A DNA stretch of 64,000 nucleotides, from assembly GCA_021732005.1 (NCBI GenBank), contig JAKFVT010000033.1:186001-250000 (forward strand). Direction: 5' to 3'. A program made the translations under genes and the position numbers. Below the pieces are notes generated by a model. It was not told the origin of the DNA. It made no database searches and saw only the letters and a list, made by a program, of their open reading frames with translations. This document shows, in pieces, positions 17,039 through 26,242 of the stretch. The DNA is from Mycobacterium sp. (lineage in GTDB: Bacteria > Actinomycetota > Actinomycetes > Mycobacteriales > Mycobacteriaceae). Every line of letters starts with the position of its first letter. Within the stretch, counting starts at the first letter, position 1.

Positions 17039-18472
17039 TTGAATCTTCAAGACGTCGCAAAACTTATACGTTCTCGCTGGATCACCGTGTGTGTCACTGC
17101 GCTAGCCGTGCTCCTGGGTGCGGTGACGTACACGTTGCTAACTACCCCGCTATATCAAGCCACGACGAGGCTCTTCGTCTCGACGGCATCCGGAGCGTCA
17201 GTGACGGACCTGTACCAAGGCAATCTCTTCTCCCAACAACGCGTGGTCTCCTATGCCGAGTTGGTGACCGGCGAGACACTCGCCCAGCGGACCATCGACA
17301 AACTCGGCCTTAACATGACTCCCCAAGCACTTGATGAACGGATCAAGGCAAGTGTGAAACCCAACACCGTTCTCATCGATGTTGAGGTCCTCGACGAGTC
17401 GCCCATCCGTGCGCGCGACATTGCCAACGCCTTGTCCGATGAATTCGTCACGTTGGTGAACGAACTAGAGACACCGCTTTCCGGTGAAAAGCCGGATGCC
17501 CGTGTGATTGTCGAACAACGAGCTTCAGTTCCCGTTCGTCCGGTGATCCCAAATCCGTTTCGGAATATCTCGATCGGACTCGTCGTAGGGCTGCTCTTGG
17601 GCATCGGTCTTGCCGTTCTCCGGGACGTGCTCGATAACACCGTTAAGAGTCAGCAGACCCTCGAGGAGGTCGCGGGAGCGAGCGTGGTCGGCTACATACC
17701 ACTGGAGAAAGACCTCCGAAAATGCGCGACGATATCGTTCGTAAACGCCAGTTCTGGTGCTGCTGAGGCGTTCCGAAAGCTTCGGACCAATCTGCAGTTC
17801 CTCGGGGTCGACAGTCCGCCGCGTCTGATAGTCATAACCAGTGCGTCACCTAGCGAGGGTAAGAGCACCACGGCCATCAACATCGCGCTCGCGTTGGCGG
17901 AAGCAGAGCACAACGTGGTTCTTGTCGACGGCGACCTGCGACGCCCGAGGTTGGCGAAGTACCTCGACCTTGTCGGTGAGGCTGGGTTCAGCACGGTACT
18001 AAGCGGCGCTGCATCGCTGGCCGACGTTCTGCAACCGGCTAAGTTTCCACGATTAACTGTCCTTACAGCGGGGGCTATCCCGCCGAATCCGAGCGAGCTT
18101 CTCGGGTCGCTGGCAGCCAACAAGATTTTAGGCGAACTGCGCGCTCAGTTCGACTATGTGATCGTGGATTCGTCTCCACTGCTTGCGGTCACTGATGGCG
18201 CAGTCCTCACGGCCAATGCAGATGGCGCCCTGATCGTCGCGCGATTCGGAAAAACGAGGCGCGAGCACATCGTTCAAGCAGTCAGAGCTCTCAACGATGT
18301 GGGTGCCACCGTGCTGGGCGCAGTGTTCACGATGATGCCGACACGTAGCGGCGTTTCCTACAGCTACAACAGCTATGGAGATGCCTACGGAGATCCCGGA
18401 CCTGAGCAGGGCTCGGCGAAGTCGTCGTCAGCCGGCACACACGTCAAACAATCCGCCAGGTCGGTCGAATAG
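17039..18472 (+). CDS. Wzz-type chain-length regulator fused to BY-kinase
   Basis: A 477-residue polysaccharide co-polymerase with tyrosine autokinase domain. Residues about 1-200 are a Wzz domain with two membrane helices (RWITVCVTALAVLLGAVTY and ISIGLVVGLLLGIGLAVL) around an extracellular loop; a Pro-rich RPVIPNPF precedes the second. The cytosolic kinase half has Walker A (SASPSEGKSTTAINIALA), Walker A' (VVLVDGDLRRPR) and Walker B (YVIVDSSPLL). It ends in a Tyr cluster (YSYNSYGDAYGD), the usual autophosphorylation tail. Such proteins control polymer length and export. The start is TTG 17039 behind GGGGTAAGGGG. The low-molecular-weight phosphatase at 30098 is the expected partner. Confidence 0.92.
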   Translation: MNLQDVAKLIRSRWITVCVTALAVLLGAVTYTLLTTPLYQATTRLFVSTASGASVTDLYQGNLFSQQRVVSYAELVTGETLAQRTIDKLGLNMTPQALDERIKASVKPNTVLIDVEVLDESPIRARDIANALSDEFVTLVNELETPLSGEKPDARVIVEQRASVPVRPVIPNPFRNISIGLVVGLLLGIGLAVLRDVLDNTVKSQQTLEEVAGASVVGYIPLEKDLRKCATISFVNASSGAAEAFRKLRTNLQFLGVDSPPRLIVITSASPSEGKSTTAINIALALAEAEHNVVLVDGDLRRPRLAKYLDLVGEAGFSTVLSGAASLADVLQPAKFPRLTVLTAGAIPPNPSELLGSLAANKILGELRAQFDYVIVDSSPLLAVTDGAVLTANADGALIVARFGKTRREHIVQAVRALNDVGATVLGAVFTMMPTRSGVSYSYNSYGDAYGDPGPEQGSAKSSSAGTHVKQSARSVE

Positions 18473-18476
18473 TTCG

Positions 18477-19871
18477 GTGGCGAAACTTTTCCTCCTAGGG
18501 CTGTGTTGTAGCATCGTCGCGGCGTTGTGCGCCATAATTGAAAATTCGCAGACCGCAACAGCTTTCGCTATCGGGCTGGCCCTCGCAACGGTCGAGATGT
18601 TGGTGCTGACCAAGGCGGCCGGTGGTTTCACCCCGGTGATCCTCCCCATCGTGCTGATGAACACCGTCCTACTGGGCTCGCTGCTGCTGTGGAACGACGT
18701 GCGCGCCCAAGCCAAGGTCTCCATCTGGTTGTCCGTGACCGAGGATTATCAAATTCAGGCCGCGGTGATCGGCATCGTGTTCACCGCCGCGTACACCGTG
18801 GGAGCAGTGCTAGCCGGACCTCGCAGTGTGAGCTTGTCCCTGGGACAAGTCACCCAATCCATCGCAGAATTCGGCGGCTCCCTTCGCGTTCCGAACGGCG
18901 CCTTAGTGGGTTTTGGCTATGCGTGGGTGGCCCTGAAGATCTATGCGGCCCAAGGCGCCCTGCTACAAGGCAAGTATCTTCAAGCGGACGGCCCGAGTTG
19001 GGCTGTCATGCTGAGCAACACTCTTGCCCCGGTTGCCCTGCTGGCATTGGGTATGGCCGCCGTGCGACACAAGCCGTGGCGCGGGCTCGCCGTCTTCGGC
19101 ATCGGCCTTTGGCTGGTCTTCCTTTTCGCCGGAGGCACGCGGACCTTCGCCGGCTTTCCGGTCCTGATGCTGCTTGCGGCAACAATTGCCTCGGGTCATC
19201 GGGTCCGGACCCCGACCATCCTCGTTGCCGTTGTCGGCACCTTCGTCATGCTCCACGTGGTGCTGGTAGGCCGGTCCAACCCGGACGGCGTTGGCCTCGT
19301 CCCGCTCGGGATGCAACTTTTCACGAGGCCCGAAGAGCTGTTCACTGACTTCAGCCTCAACGCAATTCTCGGGAACGTCTTCTTCAGCGGTCCGTTGACC
19401 GCGGTGGTGGCACACCGTCCGATTCCGGCGGAGGCTTTCTGGATCGGCATCAATCCGATGCCTGGCGGTTTGGCAGGCTGGCACGAGATACAGGATTCCT
19501 TGCGTCTCAACACGTTCACCCCTTACAATGCCCTAGGCGAGCTTGCGGCACACGGCTGGATCCCGCTGGTATTCGCCGCCGCGGCAGCTGGCTTCGGATT
19601 CGCCCTAGCTACTCGGGTTGCTTCAAGCTTGATCAACCCCTACGCATTGGTCGCGACGATATTCGTCCTGCTGATGGTCGGCTTGTTCTCGGTTTCGGGC
19701 CTGCAGTACAACCTGCGTTCAACTATGCGTTTCGTCTGGTACGCCCTTTTGGGGACGGGTGCCCTATGGTTTGCCCTCGGAATTCTTGGGCGGCCGAAAT
19801 CAGGGTCCACGGGCAACCGTGCACTCGATGAACACGAGGTTCGGCCGATCTCACAAAGTCTCGATCGTTGA
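18477..19871 (+). CDS. Wzy-like polysaccharide polymerase (O-antigen polymerase type)
   Basis: A 464-residue polytopic membrane protein with about ten or more hydrophobic helices, starting with KLFLLGLCCSIVAALCAI. A large periplasmic loop lies in the second half (SLNAILGNVFFSGPLTAVVA to TPYNALGEL), the arrangement of O-antigen polymerases. Wzy proteins join repeat units outside the membrane. Sequence conservation in the family is low, so the call rests on topology and its place between the Wzz-kinase and the flippase. Start chosen at GTG 18477, five bases after the kinase stop; an ATG at 18375 inside the kinase gene gives a 34-residue hydrophilic extension. Confidence 0.72.
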   Translation: MAKLFLLGLCCSIVAALCAIIENSQTATAFAIGLALATVEMLVLTKAAGGFTPVILPIVLMNTVLLGSLLLWNDVRAQAKVSIWLSVTEDYQIQAAVIGIVFTAAYTVGAVLAGPRSVSLSLGQVTQSIAEFGGSLRVPNGALVGFGYAWVALKIYAAQGALLQGKYLQADGPSWAVMLSNTLAPVALLALGMAAVRHKPWRGLAVFGIGLWLVFLFAGGTRTFAGFPVLMLLAATIASGHRVRTPTILVAVVGTFVMLHVVLVGRSNPDGVGLVPLGMQLFTRPEELFTDFSLNAILGNVFFSGPLTAVVAHRPIPAEAFWIGINPMPGGLAGWHEIQDSLRLNTFTPYNALGELAAHGWIPLVFAAAAAGFGFALATRVASSLINPYALVATIFVLLMVGLFSVSGLQYNLRSTMRFVWYALLGTGALWFALGILGRPKSGSTGNRALDEHEVRPISQSLDR

Positions 19872-19959
19872 CACCGCCGGAGCGGTTCCCAGATGTCTTT
19901 CCCCCGATAGTGAGCCAAGTCGTCAAGCCGGCGCTTCTCTGCTGAGTGCTAACGATGCG

Positions 19960-21213
19960 ATGCACTCACCCCAGGACGAACAGAAACAAGCAGCTGTGAA
20001 ATCCGCCAATGGCAAGGCCGGCTCGAGGGCTATCAGCGGTCTCCTCGATCAGGCGATGTCAAGCGCCAGCAACGGCCTCATAGTGCTGGCCGTCGCACGG
20101 GTGGCATCCGTCGATGCATTCGGCGCGGCAACACTGCTCTTCACCTTCGTTGCCGCAGCCATGGGGGTCGGCCGCGGAGCTCTGGGGACCCCGATAATGC
20201 TGGCCGCAGACCGAGGAAAAGGTGGCCTGCGCGGAGAAGCTGAGTTCGCCCTCACCACCGCCCTGCTGTTCGGCCTCGCCGCTTCAGCACTGGTCACAAT
20301 CTCGTCGTTCCTGCTCGGTGTTCCGCAAATGGGCGCTGCTTTCGCCTTGGCGGTACCGCTCGTCGTGATTGTGGACGTATTTCGGTACACGCTTATCTCG
20401 GCAGCCAGGCCCCACGTCGCACTCATGTGGGACGGCGTATGGGCGGCCGGAAGTGCGCTGTTGTTCGCATTAACCTTGATCCGGCCGCAGGCGATAACCG
20501 AGGCGGCGACCGTTCTCCTTTGGTCTTCGCTCGCAGCCATCAGCGCATCGGGGATGGCGTTAAGCTTCCGGCTGCGTCCTCGATTTCGCGGGATCGGGAC
20601 CTGGTGGCGTGCGACGCGTGGAGCCCGGATTCGATACGGCCTCGAGGCCGGGTTGGGTCAGATAAACATCATCATCATCACGTCGATCTCGACGGCGGTT
20701 GTTGGTGTATCCGCTGCGGCATCGCTTCGCGGAGCGTCCACACTGCTCTCACCGTTAGGCGTGCTACTGAGCGCGCTTCCGTTGGTGGTCATCCCCGAGG
20801 CTGTCCGCCGTGGCACGCCTCCGATCACCGTGTGGCGGAAACTCCTCCGGATCGGGCTGGCCGGATCCCTCGTGGTGGCGGCAATCGGCCCCGCGCTCAG
20901 CCTCTTGCCGAATCACCTCGGGGAATCGCTTCTCGGCAAATCGTGGGACTATGCACGAGACGTACTGCCGATCATCTCTCTGGAACACGCCGCTCTCTTC
21001 TGGTTGGCAACCGCCATGAGTGTGCTGCGATTCCAAGGCAAGAGCGCATCGCTGTTGACCACGATCATCGGTTACACCCTGATCTCGACCGTGCTGTGCG
21101 CGGCCATGGCGTTTCTAACTCACGCAGCAACCGGTGTCGCGTGGGGTCTGGCGGCCAGTGCAATCGTCGTCGCGATTACCACCGTCATTTACTCGCGCCC
21201 GCAATCACCATAG
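19960..21213 (+). CDS. Wzx-like polysaccharide flippase
   Basis: A 417-residue membrane protein with about twelve hydrophobic segments, of the polysaccharide flippase (MATE/MOP) superfamily. The first helices (LLDQAMSSASNGLIVLAVAR, VDAFGAATLLFTFVAAAMGVG) follow the usual Wzx opening, in which a conserved Gly/Ser-rich helix 1 precedes a positively charged loop. It would move lipid-linked repeat units across the membrane for the polymerase. The start is uncertain: ATG 19960 was chosen. ATG 19828 would add 44 mostly hydrophilic residues, and reading upstream of 19871 would overlap the polymerase gene. Assignment relies on topology and neighbours. Confidence 0.78.
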   Translation: MHSPQDEQKQAAVKSANGKAGSRAISGLLDQAMSSASNGLIVLAVARVASVDAFGAATLLFTFVAAAMGVGRGALGTPIMLAADRGKGGLRGEAEFALTTALLFGLAASALVTISSFLLGVPQMGAAFALAVPLVVIVDVFRYTLISAARPHVALMWDGVWAAGSALLFALTLIRPQAITEAATVLLWSSLAAISASGMALSFRLRPRFRGIGTWWRATRGARIRYGLEAGLGQINIIIITSISTAVVGVSAAASLRGASTLLSPLGVLLSALPLVVIPEAVRRGTPPITVWRKLLRIGLAGSLVVAAIGPALSLLPNHLGESLLGKSWDYARDVLPIISLEHAALFWLATAMSVLRFQGKSASLLTTIIGYTLISTVLCAAMAFLTHAATGVAWGLAASAIVVAITTVIYSRPQSP

Positions 21214-21221
21214 CGACGGCC

Positions 21222-22040
21222 CTAGCTATTACGTCCGCGCGCAACGATGCCAAAATTGTTTGGCGGCAAGTGCTTTTCGCCGAGCGCCTGCAGCCGGGCC
21301 GACCCCGTCGAGAAATATGAGTCGAGTTCGACGTCGGCGAACCTTGCCCGGAACACCTCCTGCAGAGCTATTTCGTCGACGCCTTGGCGCACGACGTGGT
21401 ACTCAACCAAATCGGACGGTTCCGAATCTGAGTACACGCCCCGCAAGCGTCGCCAGCGAGTCGCCAAGCCGCGCCGGAACTTCCCCTGTGTGAGACGCCA
21501 GGCGAAGTAGGTGCCCCATGACGCAATCCGCGCCCACCGCGTCATGCGGGGATACCAGAGCGGGTCTGCAAACGTTATGACGACCGCCCCGGGCCGCAAG
21601 ACGGAATCGCAAAGCCTAGAAACGAGGTCGACGTAATCGGGGACATGATGGATGACGGCGATAAGCAATACGAGGTCGTACTGTTTACCCGTCTCGAAAG
21701 ATGCGTTGCCGTCGGCATCGTAAATGACTTTGACGGCTGGATCGTCGCGGAATCTCTCGGCAAGGACGTCGGCGCTCGCTGCTGACATCTCCGTGACGGT
21801 CACCTCACCGCCCGCCGCACGTACCGTGTCGGTGAAGAATCCATGGCCCGCGCCCACCTCAAGCACCGAGCAGTTCCCTTGACGCTCTATCACCTCAGCT
21901 ATTGAGCGTTCGATTTTATTGTCGATTCGACGCCGCAGATTAACGTGTCGCAGATGCGGAGCGATCGTGTAGTCATGGCCTTCGCCATGAAATGAATCTT
22001 GGGCCTGCTCGACCGCGTGATCACGCTCTGACAGTGCCAT
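21222..22040 (-). CDS. Class I SAM-dependent methyltransferase
   Basis: A 272-residue methyltransferase. Its SAM loop is CSVLEVGAGHGFFTDTV (about residues 58-74), with the acidic residue after strand 2 in VTVTEMSAAS and a motif IV-like region, DLVLLIAVIHHVPDYVDLV. Hydrophobic and basic patches in the middle (WYPRMTRWARIASWGTYFAW) may contact the membrane. It lies on the opposite strand inside the polysaccharide block, tail-to-tail with the flippase nine bases apart. A role in O-methylating a sugar, or capping the polymer, is inferred from location. Confidence 0.82.
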   Translation of the reverse strand: MALSERDHAVEQAQDSFHGEGHDYTIAPHLRHVNLRRRIDNKIERSIAEVIERQGNCSVLEVGAGHGFFTDTVRAAGGEVTVTEMSAASADVLAERFRDDPAVKVIYDADGNASFETGKQYDLVLLIAVIHHVPDYVDLVSRLCDSVLRPGAVVITFADPLWYPRMTRWARIASWGTYFAWRLTQGKFRRGLATRWRRLRGVYSDSEPSDLVEYHVVRQGVDEIALQEVFRARFADVELDSYFSTGSARLQALGEKHLPPNNFGIVARGRNS

Positions 22041-22626
22041 TGTTCCCCCTAAATCACATTATCGCCGTGCGAGGTGTGCTCATCGATTAAATGCGTTGGC
22101 CGTACGAAACCACCGAATGCGGCTTGCCAGACCGGGCCGACACTTCGGGTGCCGATATGCGGTTTCCACTCCCAACACTCATCATCGCCCCGCGCCGACT
22201 GGGTACGTCGGTGGATTGCTTCACGGCGCGCCAACCGCGCATGCGAACTGGCGGGGCATCGCTTCGGTCAGCATATCGAGCGGGTCTGGATCCCGCATCA
22301 GTTTCCCGGCGACTTCGCGGGCTTCATCGGAGGTGCGCGCCGCAACAGCCCATTGCCAGCTCGGATGCCGCGGCCTGATACGACTGTCTCCACCGAAACC
22401 TCTCCATTCTCCGACCGATACCTTAGTCCGTCTCTGCGCCGCGCCGATGGACCGATTGCCGAGACACCGACACTTGTTCAAGGGCTTTCGGGATCCAGGG
22501 CAGCAGGCGGCGACGCGCCGCACGCGTGGGGGCACTATGGTCTCTAAGAGTCGGCGGTTTCTAAGCGTCGGCGGTTTCTAAGCGTCGGCCTGTGCGCGTC
22601 GACGGCTGCGAAGTGGAGGAATCGGA
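22041..22626. other. 586-bp gap with no convincing gene
   Basis: Short open frames exist on both strands but none has a ribosome site and recognisable family together. The minus-strand stretch encoding HPSWQWAVAARTSDEAREV and KLMRDPDPLDMLTEAM (about 22240-22380) looks protein-like, so this may be the remains of a decayed gene; I cannot name it. The gap holds the start region of the methyltransferase gene on one side, a 17-bp tandem repeat near 22544, and the leader of the acyltransferase gene on the other. Confidence 0.45.
22544..22589. repeat. 17-bp tandem direct repeat
   Basis: CTAAGAGTCGGCGGTTT (22544-22560) is followed by CTAAGCGTCGGCGGTTT (22561-22577), one base different, and by a partial third copy CTAAGCGTCGGC (22578-22589). 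It lies 37 bp before the start of the acyltransferase gene, in its leader. It is a simple tandem duplication, and a regulatory role is not shown. Confidence 0.85.
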
Positions 22627-23133
22627 ATGCGACTTCGATTGACCCTGGCGCTAGTTGCACTCGTTGACGTTGTGAATCAAACCCTGTACCGCCGTTTAGT
22701 ACGCGGAGTCTTGACGCGATATGGAGTCACCGTGCGAGGGCTTCCGTTATGGATAAGTTCACGTGTGCATTTCGATCACCGCGGCGGAATAACGGTGGGT
22801 GACCGTTGTGTGATCAGTGCCGGCGTCAATCTACTGACGCATGATTTCAGTATGGACCGCGTCGCGGAACGACGCTTGGGCATTAAAGGCGATGAACTGT
22901 TCAGGACAGCACCCATCGAAATCGGCGACCAATCTTTCATCGGTATGAACGCGATGATCCTGCCGGGGGTGACGATCGGTACCGGCGCGATCGTCGCAGC
23001 TGGATCCGTGGTGACAAAAGACGTCCCGGAAGACACTGTGGTGGGGGGCAATCCCGCATCGGTGATTTGTAGTACCGACGTCTACTGGACAAGGAGCCAG
23101 TCGAAATTCAAGTGGTCGCGTCGACGATCTTGA
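22627..23133 (+). CDS. Hexapeptide-repeat acyltransferase (WbbJ/LacA type)
   Basis: A 168-residue left-handed beta-helix acyltransferase. Hexapeptide-type turns appear as FDHRGGITVGDRCVISAGVN and IEIGDQSFIGMNAMILPGVT, then IGTGAIVAAGSVVTKDVPED and VVGGNPASVI. The catalytic His is expected in LLTHDFS. Such enzymes O- or N-acetylate sugars. The N-terminal hydrophobic stretch (LTLALVALVDVVNQTLYRRL) may tie it to the membrane. A good Shine-Dalgarno (GGAGG) precedes ATG 22627. Position in the exopolysaccharide block suggests acetylation of a repeat-unit sugar; the acceptor is unknown. Confidence 0.88.
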   Translation: MRLRLTLALVALVDVVNQTLYRRLVRGVLTRYGVTVRGLPLWISSRVHFDHRGGITVGDRCVISAGVNLLTHDFSMDRVAERRLGIKGDELFRTAPIEIGDQSFIGMNAMILPGVTIGTGAIVAAGSVVTKDVPEDTVVGGNPASVICSTDVYWTRSQSKFKWSRRRS

Positions 23134-23270
23134 TGCCGCACGCGTCCCTTCCTTGTAATATCGCCGACGCTAGGACGGGCACGCGGGCCAGCGCCAACTG
23201 TGCGCCAACGCGCAAGTAGCTGTACGCATTTCACGTTGTCATGTTGTCGGGTTACACAGTTAGGAGCGAG

Positions 23271-23750
23271 ATGAGATCTTCTCGGGTTATTGCGGTAACC
23301 ATGCTAGCAGTGGGAATGATGGGGATTTCGACCGCTGCGCCCGCCTTCGGAACGGACGACATATCAGAGAACGCATACGGCACGTATCAGGTGGCATACC
23401 CCAACATCCCCGGGTTGACATTGACCTGGACCGCCGCGCCCTGCGAGGACGACCGCCCGCAGTGTGCACGCATAACGCAATACACAACTAGCGATACCTC
23501 GGGAACCGGAACGTGGACTGCCGACGCGTATTGGGGGGTGGGCTCGTGGAATCTGTCTGCAGCGGAGGAGAGCAGTTGCCCAGATGGCTCCCATTACGAT
23601 CAACCGATCGTCTATTCATGGGACGCCGCTAAAGGCGCCGGTTGGCGCTCGTATTACTTCAGCCCCGGGACCTGTGGCAGCGATAAGCCGGTCAGCGTCG
23701 CGGCGCCCTTTACCCTGACACGGGTTGGCCCCCTGCCAGCCGGCGCCTAG
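23271..23750 (+). CDS. Small secreted protein with four conserved-type cysteines
   Basis: A 159-residue predicted exported protein. The signal peptide is SRVIAVTMLAVGMMGISTAAPAFG, cut near the end of that stretch. The mature part has four Cys (in APCEDD, QCARI, SSCPDG and GTCGS) and many aromatic residues (WTADAYWGVGSWNLS, YSWDAAKGAGW), the layout of small disulphide-bonded mycobacterial secreted proteins of unknown function. An AGGAG site precedes ATG 23271, so this start is preferred to an upstream in-frame one. Its placement among sugar genes is unexplained; it could bind polymer or be an unrelated passenger. Confidence 0.75.
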   Translation: MRSSRVIAVTMLAVGMMGISTAAPAFGTDDISENAYGTYQVAYPNIPGLTLTWTAAPCEDDRPQCARITQYTTSDTSGTGTWTADAYWGVGSWNLSAAEESSCPDGSHYDQPIVYSWDAAKGAGWRSYYFSPGTCGSDKPVSVAAPFTLTRVGPLPAGA

Positions 23751-23985
23751 AAGGCCGAACACCACAATCGCGCTCGACGGCACTCACTCTCAAACTCAGC
23801 GCGCGATCCGTTCGCCCACGCCAAGCCTGGCGCAGCGCAGCACTTTTCAAACCTCCGCGGTGCTGGTTTAATGTGCGTTGTTTCATCATTGGAAGGTGCG
23901 GGGGTCCTTCGTGTTACGACATTGTTCTATTGACGCGGGCGTTCTTACGTGCCGCGACCTTGATACTTGAGATTCGGGGTCTTTG

Positions 23986-25236
23986 ATGTCAAAAACACCA
24001 CAGCGTCCCGATGTTTGCATCCTCAGCCTGAATTACCCGCCAGAGCCGACCGGTATCGCTTCCTATACCGGCGCCCTTGCCGCCGGGTTGGCAGCGGCCG
24101 GGTACGAGGTCGCAGCTCATGTCGCGCATCCCCACTATCCCGAGTGGTCAATTCACGACGGGTACGGCCAGTGGACAAGGACTGAGAAGATTGATGGCGT
24201 GTCCGTGCGACGCAGGCTGCATTATGTTCCGCAGCCACCACGCGGTATTCGGCGGCTGCTATCGGAGCTTAGCTTCGGTCTGCGGTTGATCTTGGCGAGA
24301 TGGGGCTCCCCCAAAGTCGTTATAGCACTGTCGCCGCCCCTGTTCGCCGCGGCCATGGCCGTTGTCCGTCTCAAGTTGACTTCCCGCCGGCCACGCCTGA
24401 TCGTGTGGGTACAGGACATCTATTCGTTGGGATTGACCGAAACCGGAGAGGGCGGCGATCTCGTCCGGCGCATCACAGGCCGGGTAGAGGCTCTAACTCT
24501 GCGCGCCGCGGATCGAATTGTCGTACTGCATGAGCGTTTCGCGGACTACCTGTCAGACGAGCTCGGAGTGTCCGCGTCGAAAATCATCGTGCTACGCAAC
24601 TGGACTCATCTGCAACCGTCGGACGCGGTCGACGGAGATTCGGCGAAAGCCGCGCTCGGCTGGCCGACTGACGTGACACTTGCAGTCCACACCGGAAACA
24701 TGGGTGCCAAACAGGCACTGGAAAACGTCGTGGACGCGGCGCGAATCGCCGACGACAGGGACGAGCCCGTCCAATTCATACTCGTCGGAAGCGGCGGGGA
24801 GCGGCCGGCTCTTGAGGATTATGCCCGCGGCGTCTCGCGGATCACTTTCGTGGACCCACTGGACGACGAGAAGTATCGGCTGGCGCTCGGTGCAGCAGAT
24901 GTGTTGCTGGTCAACGAGAAGCCGGGAGTATCGGCGATGGCGATGCCGTGCAAGCTCACGTCATACTTCGATGCCAGTCGCCCGGTGGTGGCCGCCACCG
25001 ACCTCGAAGGGATCACCGCCTCTGAAGTCGCCGAGGCCCACGCGGGCGTCGTTGTCCCCGCCGGCGAACCCGCCAAACTCCTCGACTCAGTACTTGCCAT
25101 GGGCGCGGATACCGACGCCGCTGCCCGGTACGGATCCAACGGTCGACGCCACCGAGAGAAGGTCTTGGACGAGCGCATCGCTATCGAGAATTGGTCAGCG
25201 CTGATCAACTCGGTTGTCGCCGAGGGCAACCGATAG
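23986..25236 (+). CDS. Family 4 glycosyltransferase (WcaI-like)
   Basis: A 416-residue GT-B retaining glycosyltransferase. The N-terminus (CILSLNYPPEPTGIASYTG) is the WcaI-type signature, followed by the acceptor region AAHVAHPHYPEW. The C-terminal nucleotide-sugar domain has LAVHTGNMGAKQALENVVDA and the PGVSAMAMPCKLTSY region in place of the usual EX7E motif. In colanic-acid biosynthesis WcaI is a fucosyltransferase, but family similarity does not fix donor specificity here. The gene has its own 235-bp leader and converges with the minus-strand GDP-sugar genes. ATG 23986 was preferred over the adjacent TTG 23983. Confidence 0.87.
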   Translation: MSKTPQRPDVCILSLNYPPEPTGIASYTGALAAGLAAAGYEVAAHVAHPHYPEWSIHDGYGQWTRTEKIDGVSVRRRLHYVPQPPRGIRRLLSELSFGLRLILARWGSPKVVIALSPPLFAAAMAVVRLKLTSRRPRLIVWVQDIYSLGLTETGEGGDLVRRITGRVEALTLRAADRIVVLHERFADYLSDELGVSASKIIVLRNWTHLQPSDAVDGDSAKAALGWPTDVTLAVHTGNMGAKQALENVVDAARIADDRDEPVQFILVGSGGERPALEDYARGVSRITFVDPLDDEKYRLALGAADVLLVNEKPGVSAMAMPCKLTSYFDASRPVVAATDLEGITASEVAEAHAGVVVPAGEPAKLLDSVLAMGADTDAAARYGSNGRRHREKVLDERIAIENWSALINSVVAEGNR

Positions 25237-25264
25237 ATTACGTAGACCGGTCGGCCGGGAGTTT

Positions 25265-26242
25265 TTAAACGCCGCGCAAGCTGCTCGCGTTGGCGCGGTA
25301 CCAATCCACGGTGCGCTCGATTCCCTCACGCAGGCCGATCTTCGACACCCAACCGGTATCCTTGAGCTTCGAGACATCCAAGAGCTTTTGCGGTGTGCCA
25401 TCGGGTTTGGAAGTATCCCAATCGGTTTCGCCGCTGTAGCCCACAACGGATGCGATCGTGCCTGCAATGTCTCGAATCGTCACATCGGTTCCGGTTCCCA
25501 CATTGATGTGTCCCGGCGCGTCGTAATTCTCGAGCAGGTACAAGATCGCATCCGCTAAATCGTCGACGTGGAGAAACTCGCGCCGCGGAGTCCCGGTCCC
25601 CCAGTTGGTGACCGATGTCGCCCCTGAAGCGACCGCCTCATCGTAGCGCCGGATCAACGCTGGCAGCATATGGGAGCCCGTCGGCGAGAAATTGTCATTG
25701 GGGCCATAGAGGCTGGCGGGCATCGCCGAAATCCACGGCAGGCCGTATTGCCGGCGCACCGCATCGACGTTGAGGATGCCCGTGATCTTCGCGATCGCGA
25801 ACGCGTCGTTGGTCTGCTCCAGATGGCCGGTTAGAAGGGCCTCTTCGCGGATCGGCTGCTCGGTAAACTTCGGATAGATGCACGATGAGCCCAAGAACAG
25901 CAACCGCTCCACGTCGACACTCGCGGCCGCATCGACCACGTTGATCTGGATCCGGATGTTGTCGCTGAGGAAGTCCACCGGATAGGTGCTGTTTGCCAGG
26001 ATTCCGCCGACCTTGGCCGCGGCCAGCACGACGTATCGCGGTCTGGCCTCGGCGAAGAAGTCGAACACCGCGTCGCGGTTGCGCAGATCGAGTTCGGCCG
26101 CCGTTTGCCCGAGCATATTGGTGAATCCCGACGCCTCGAGTTTGCGCACCATGGCCGAGCCGACCAGCCCGCGGTGCCCGGCGACATAGAACGCTGCGCC
26201 ACGATCTAGTTCACTGGGCGAAAAGCTCACTGCAGCACTCAT
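25265..26242 (-). CDS. GDP-fucose-synthase-like SDR with catalytic Tyr replaced by Phe
   Basis: A 325-residue extended SDR of the GDP-L-fucose synthase (Fcl/WcaG/EpiA) family. It has the NADP loop [24 protein letters not shown] with the conserved Ser, and conserved RREFLHVDD and [10 protein letters not shown] segments. The catalytic YxxxK normally read as AYAIAKI is here AFAIAKI: residue 148 is Phe (codon at 25799-25801) while Lys152 is kept. The conserved MPTNLYG is also changed, to MPASLYG. It may be inactive, or have altered chemistry without the Tyr acid. ATGA overlap couples it to the GDP-mannose dehydratase upstream. Confidence 0.88.
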   Translation of the reverse strand: MSAAVSFSPSELDRGAAFYVAGHRGLVGSAMVRKLEASGFTNMLGQTAAELDLRNRDAVFDFFAEARPRYVVLAAAKVGGILANSTYPVDFLSDNIRIQINVVDAAASVDVERLLFLGSSCIYPKFTEQPIREEALLTGHLEQTNDAFAIAKITGILNVDAVRRQYGLPWISAMPASLYGPNDNFSPTGSHMLPALIRRYDEAVASGATSVTNWGTGTPRREFLHVDDLADAILYLLENYDAPGHINVGTGTDVTIRDIAGTIASVVGYSGETDWDTSKPDGTPQKLLDVSKLKDTGWVSKIGLREGIERTVDWYRANASSLRGV

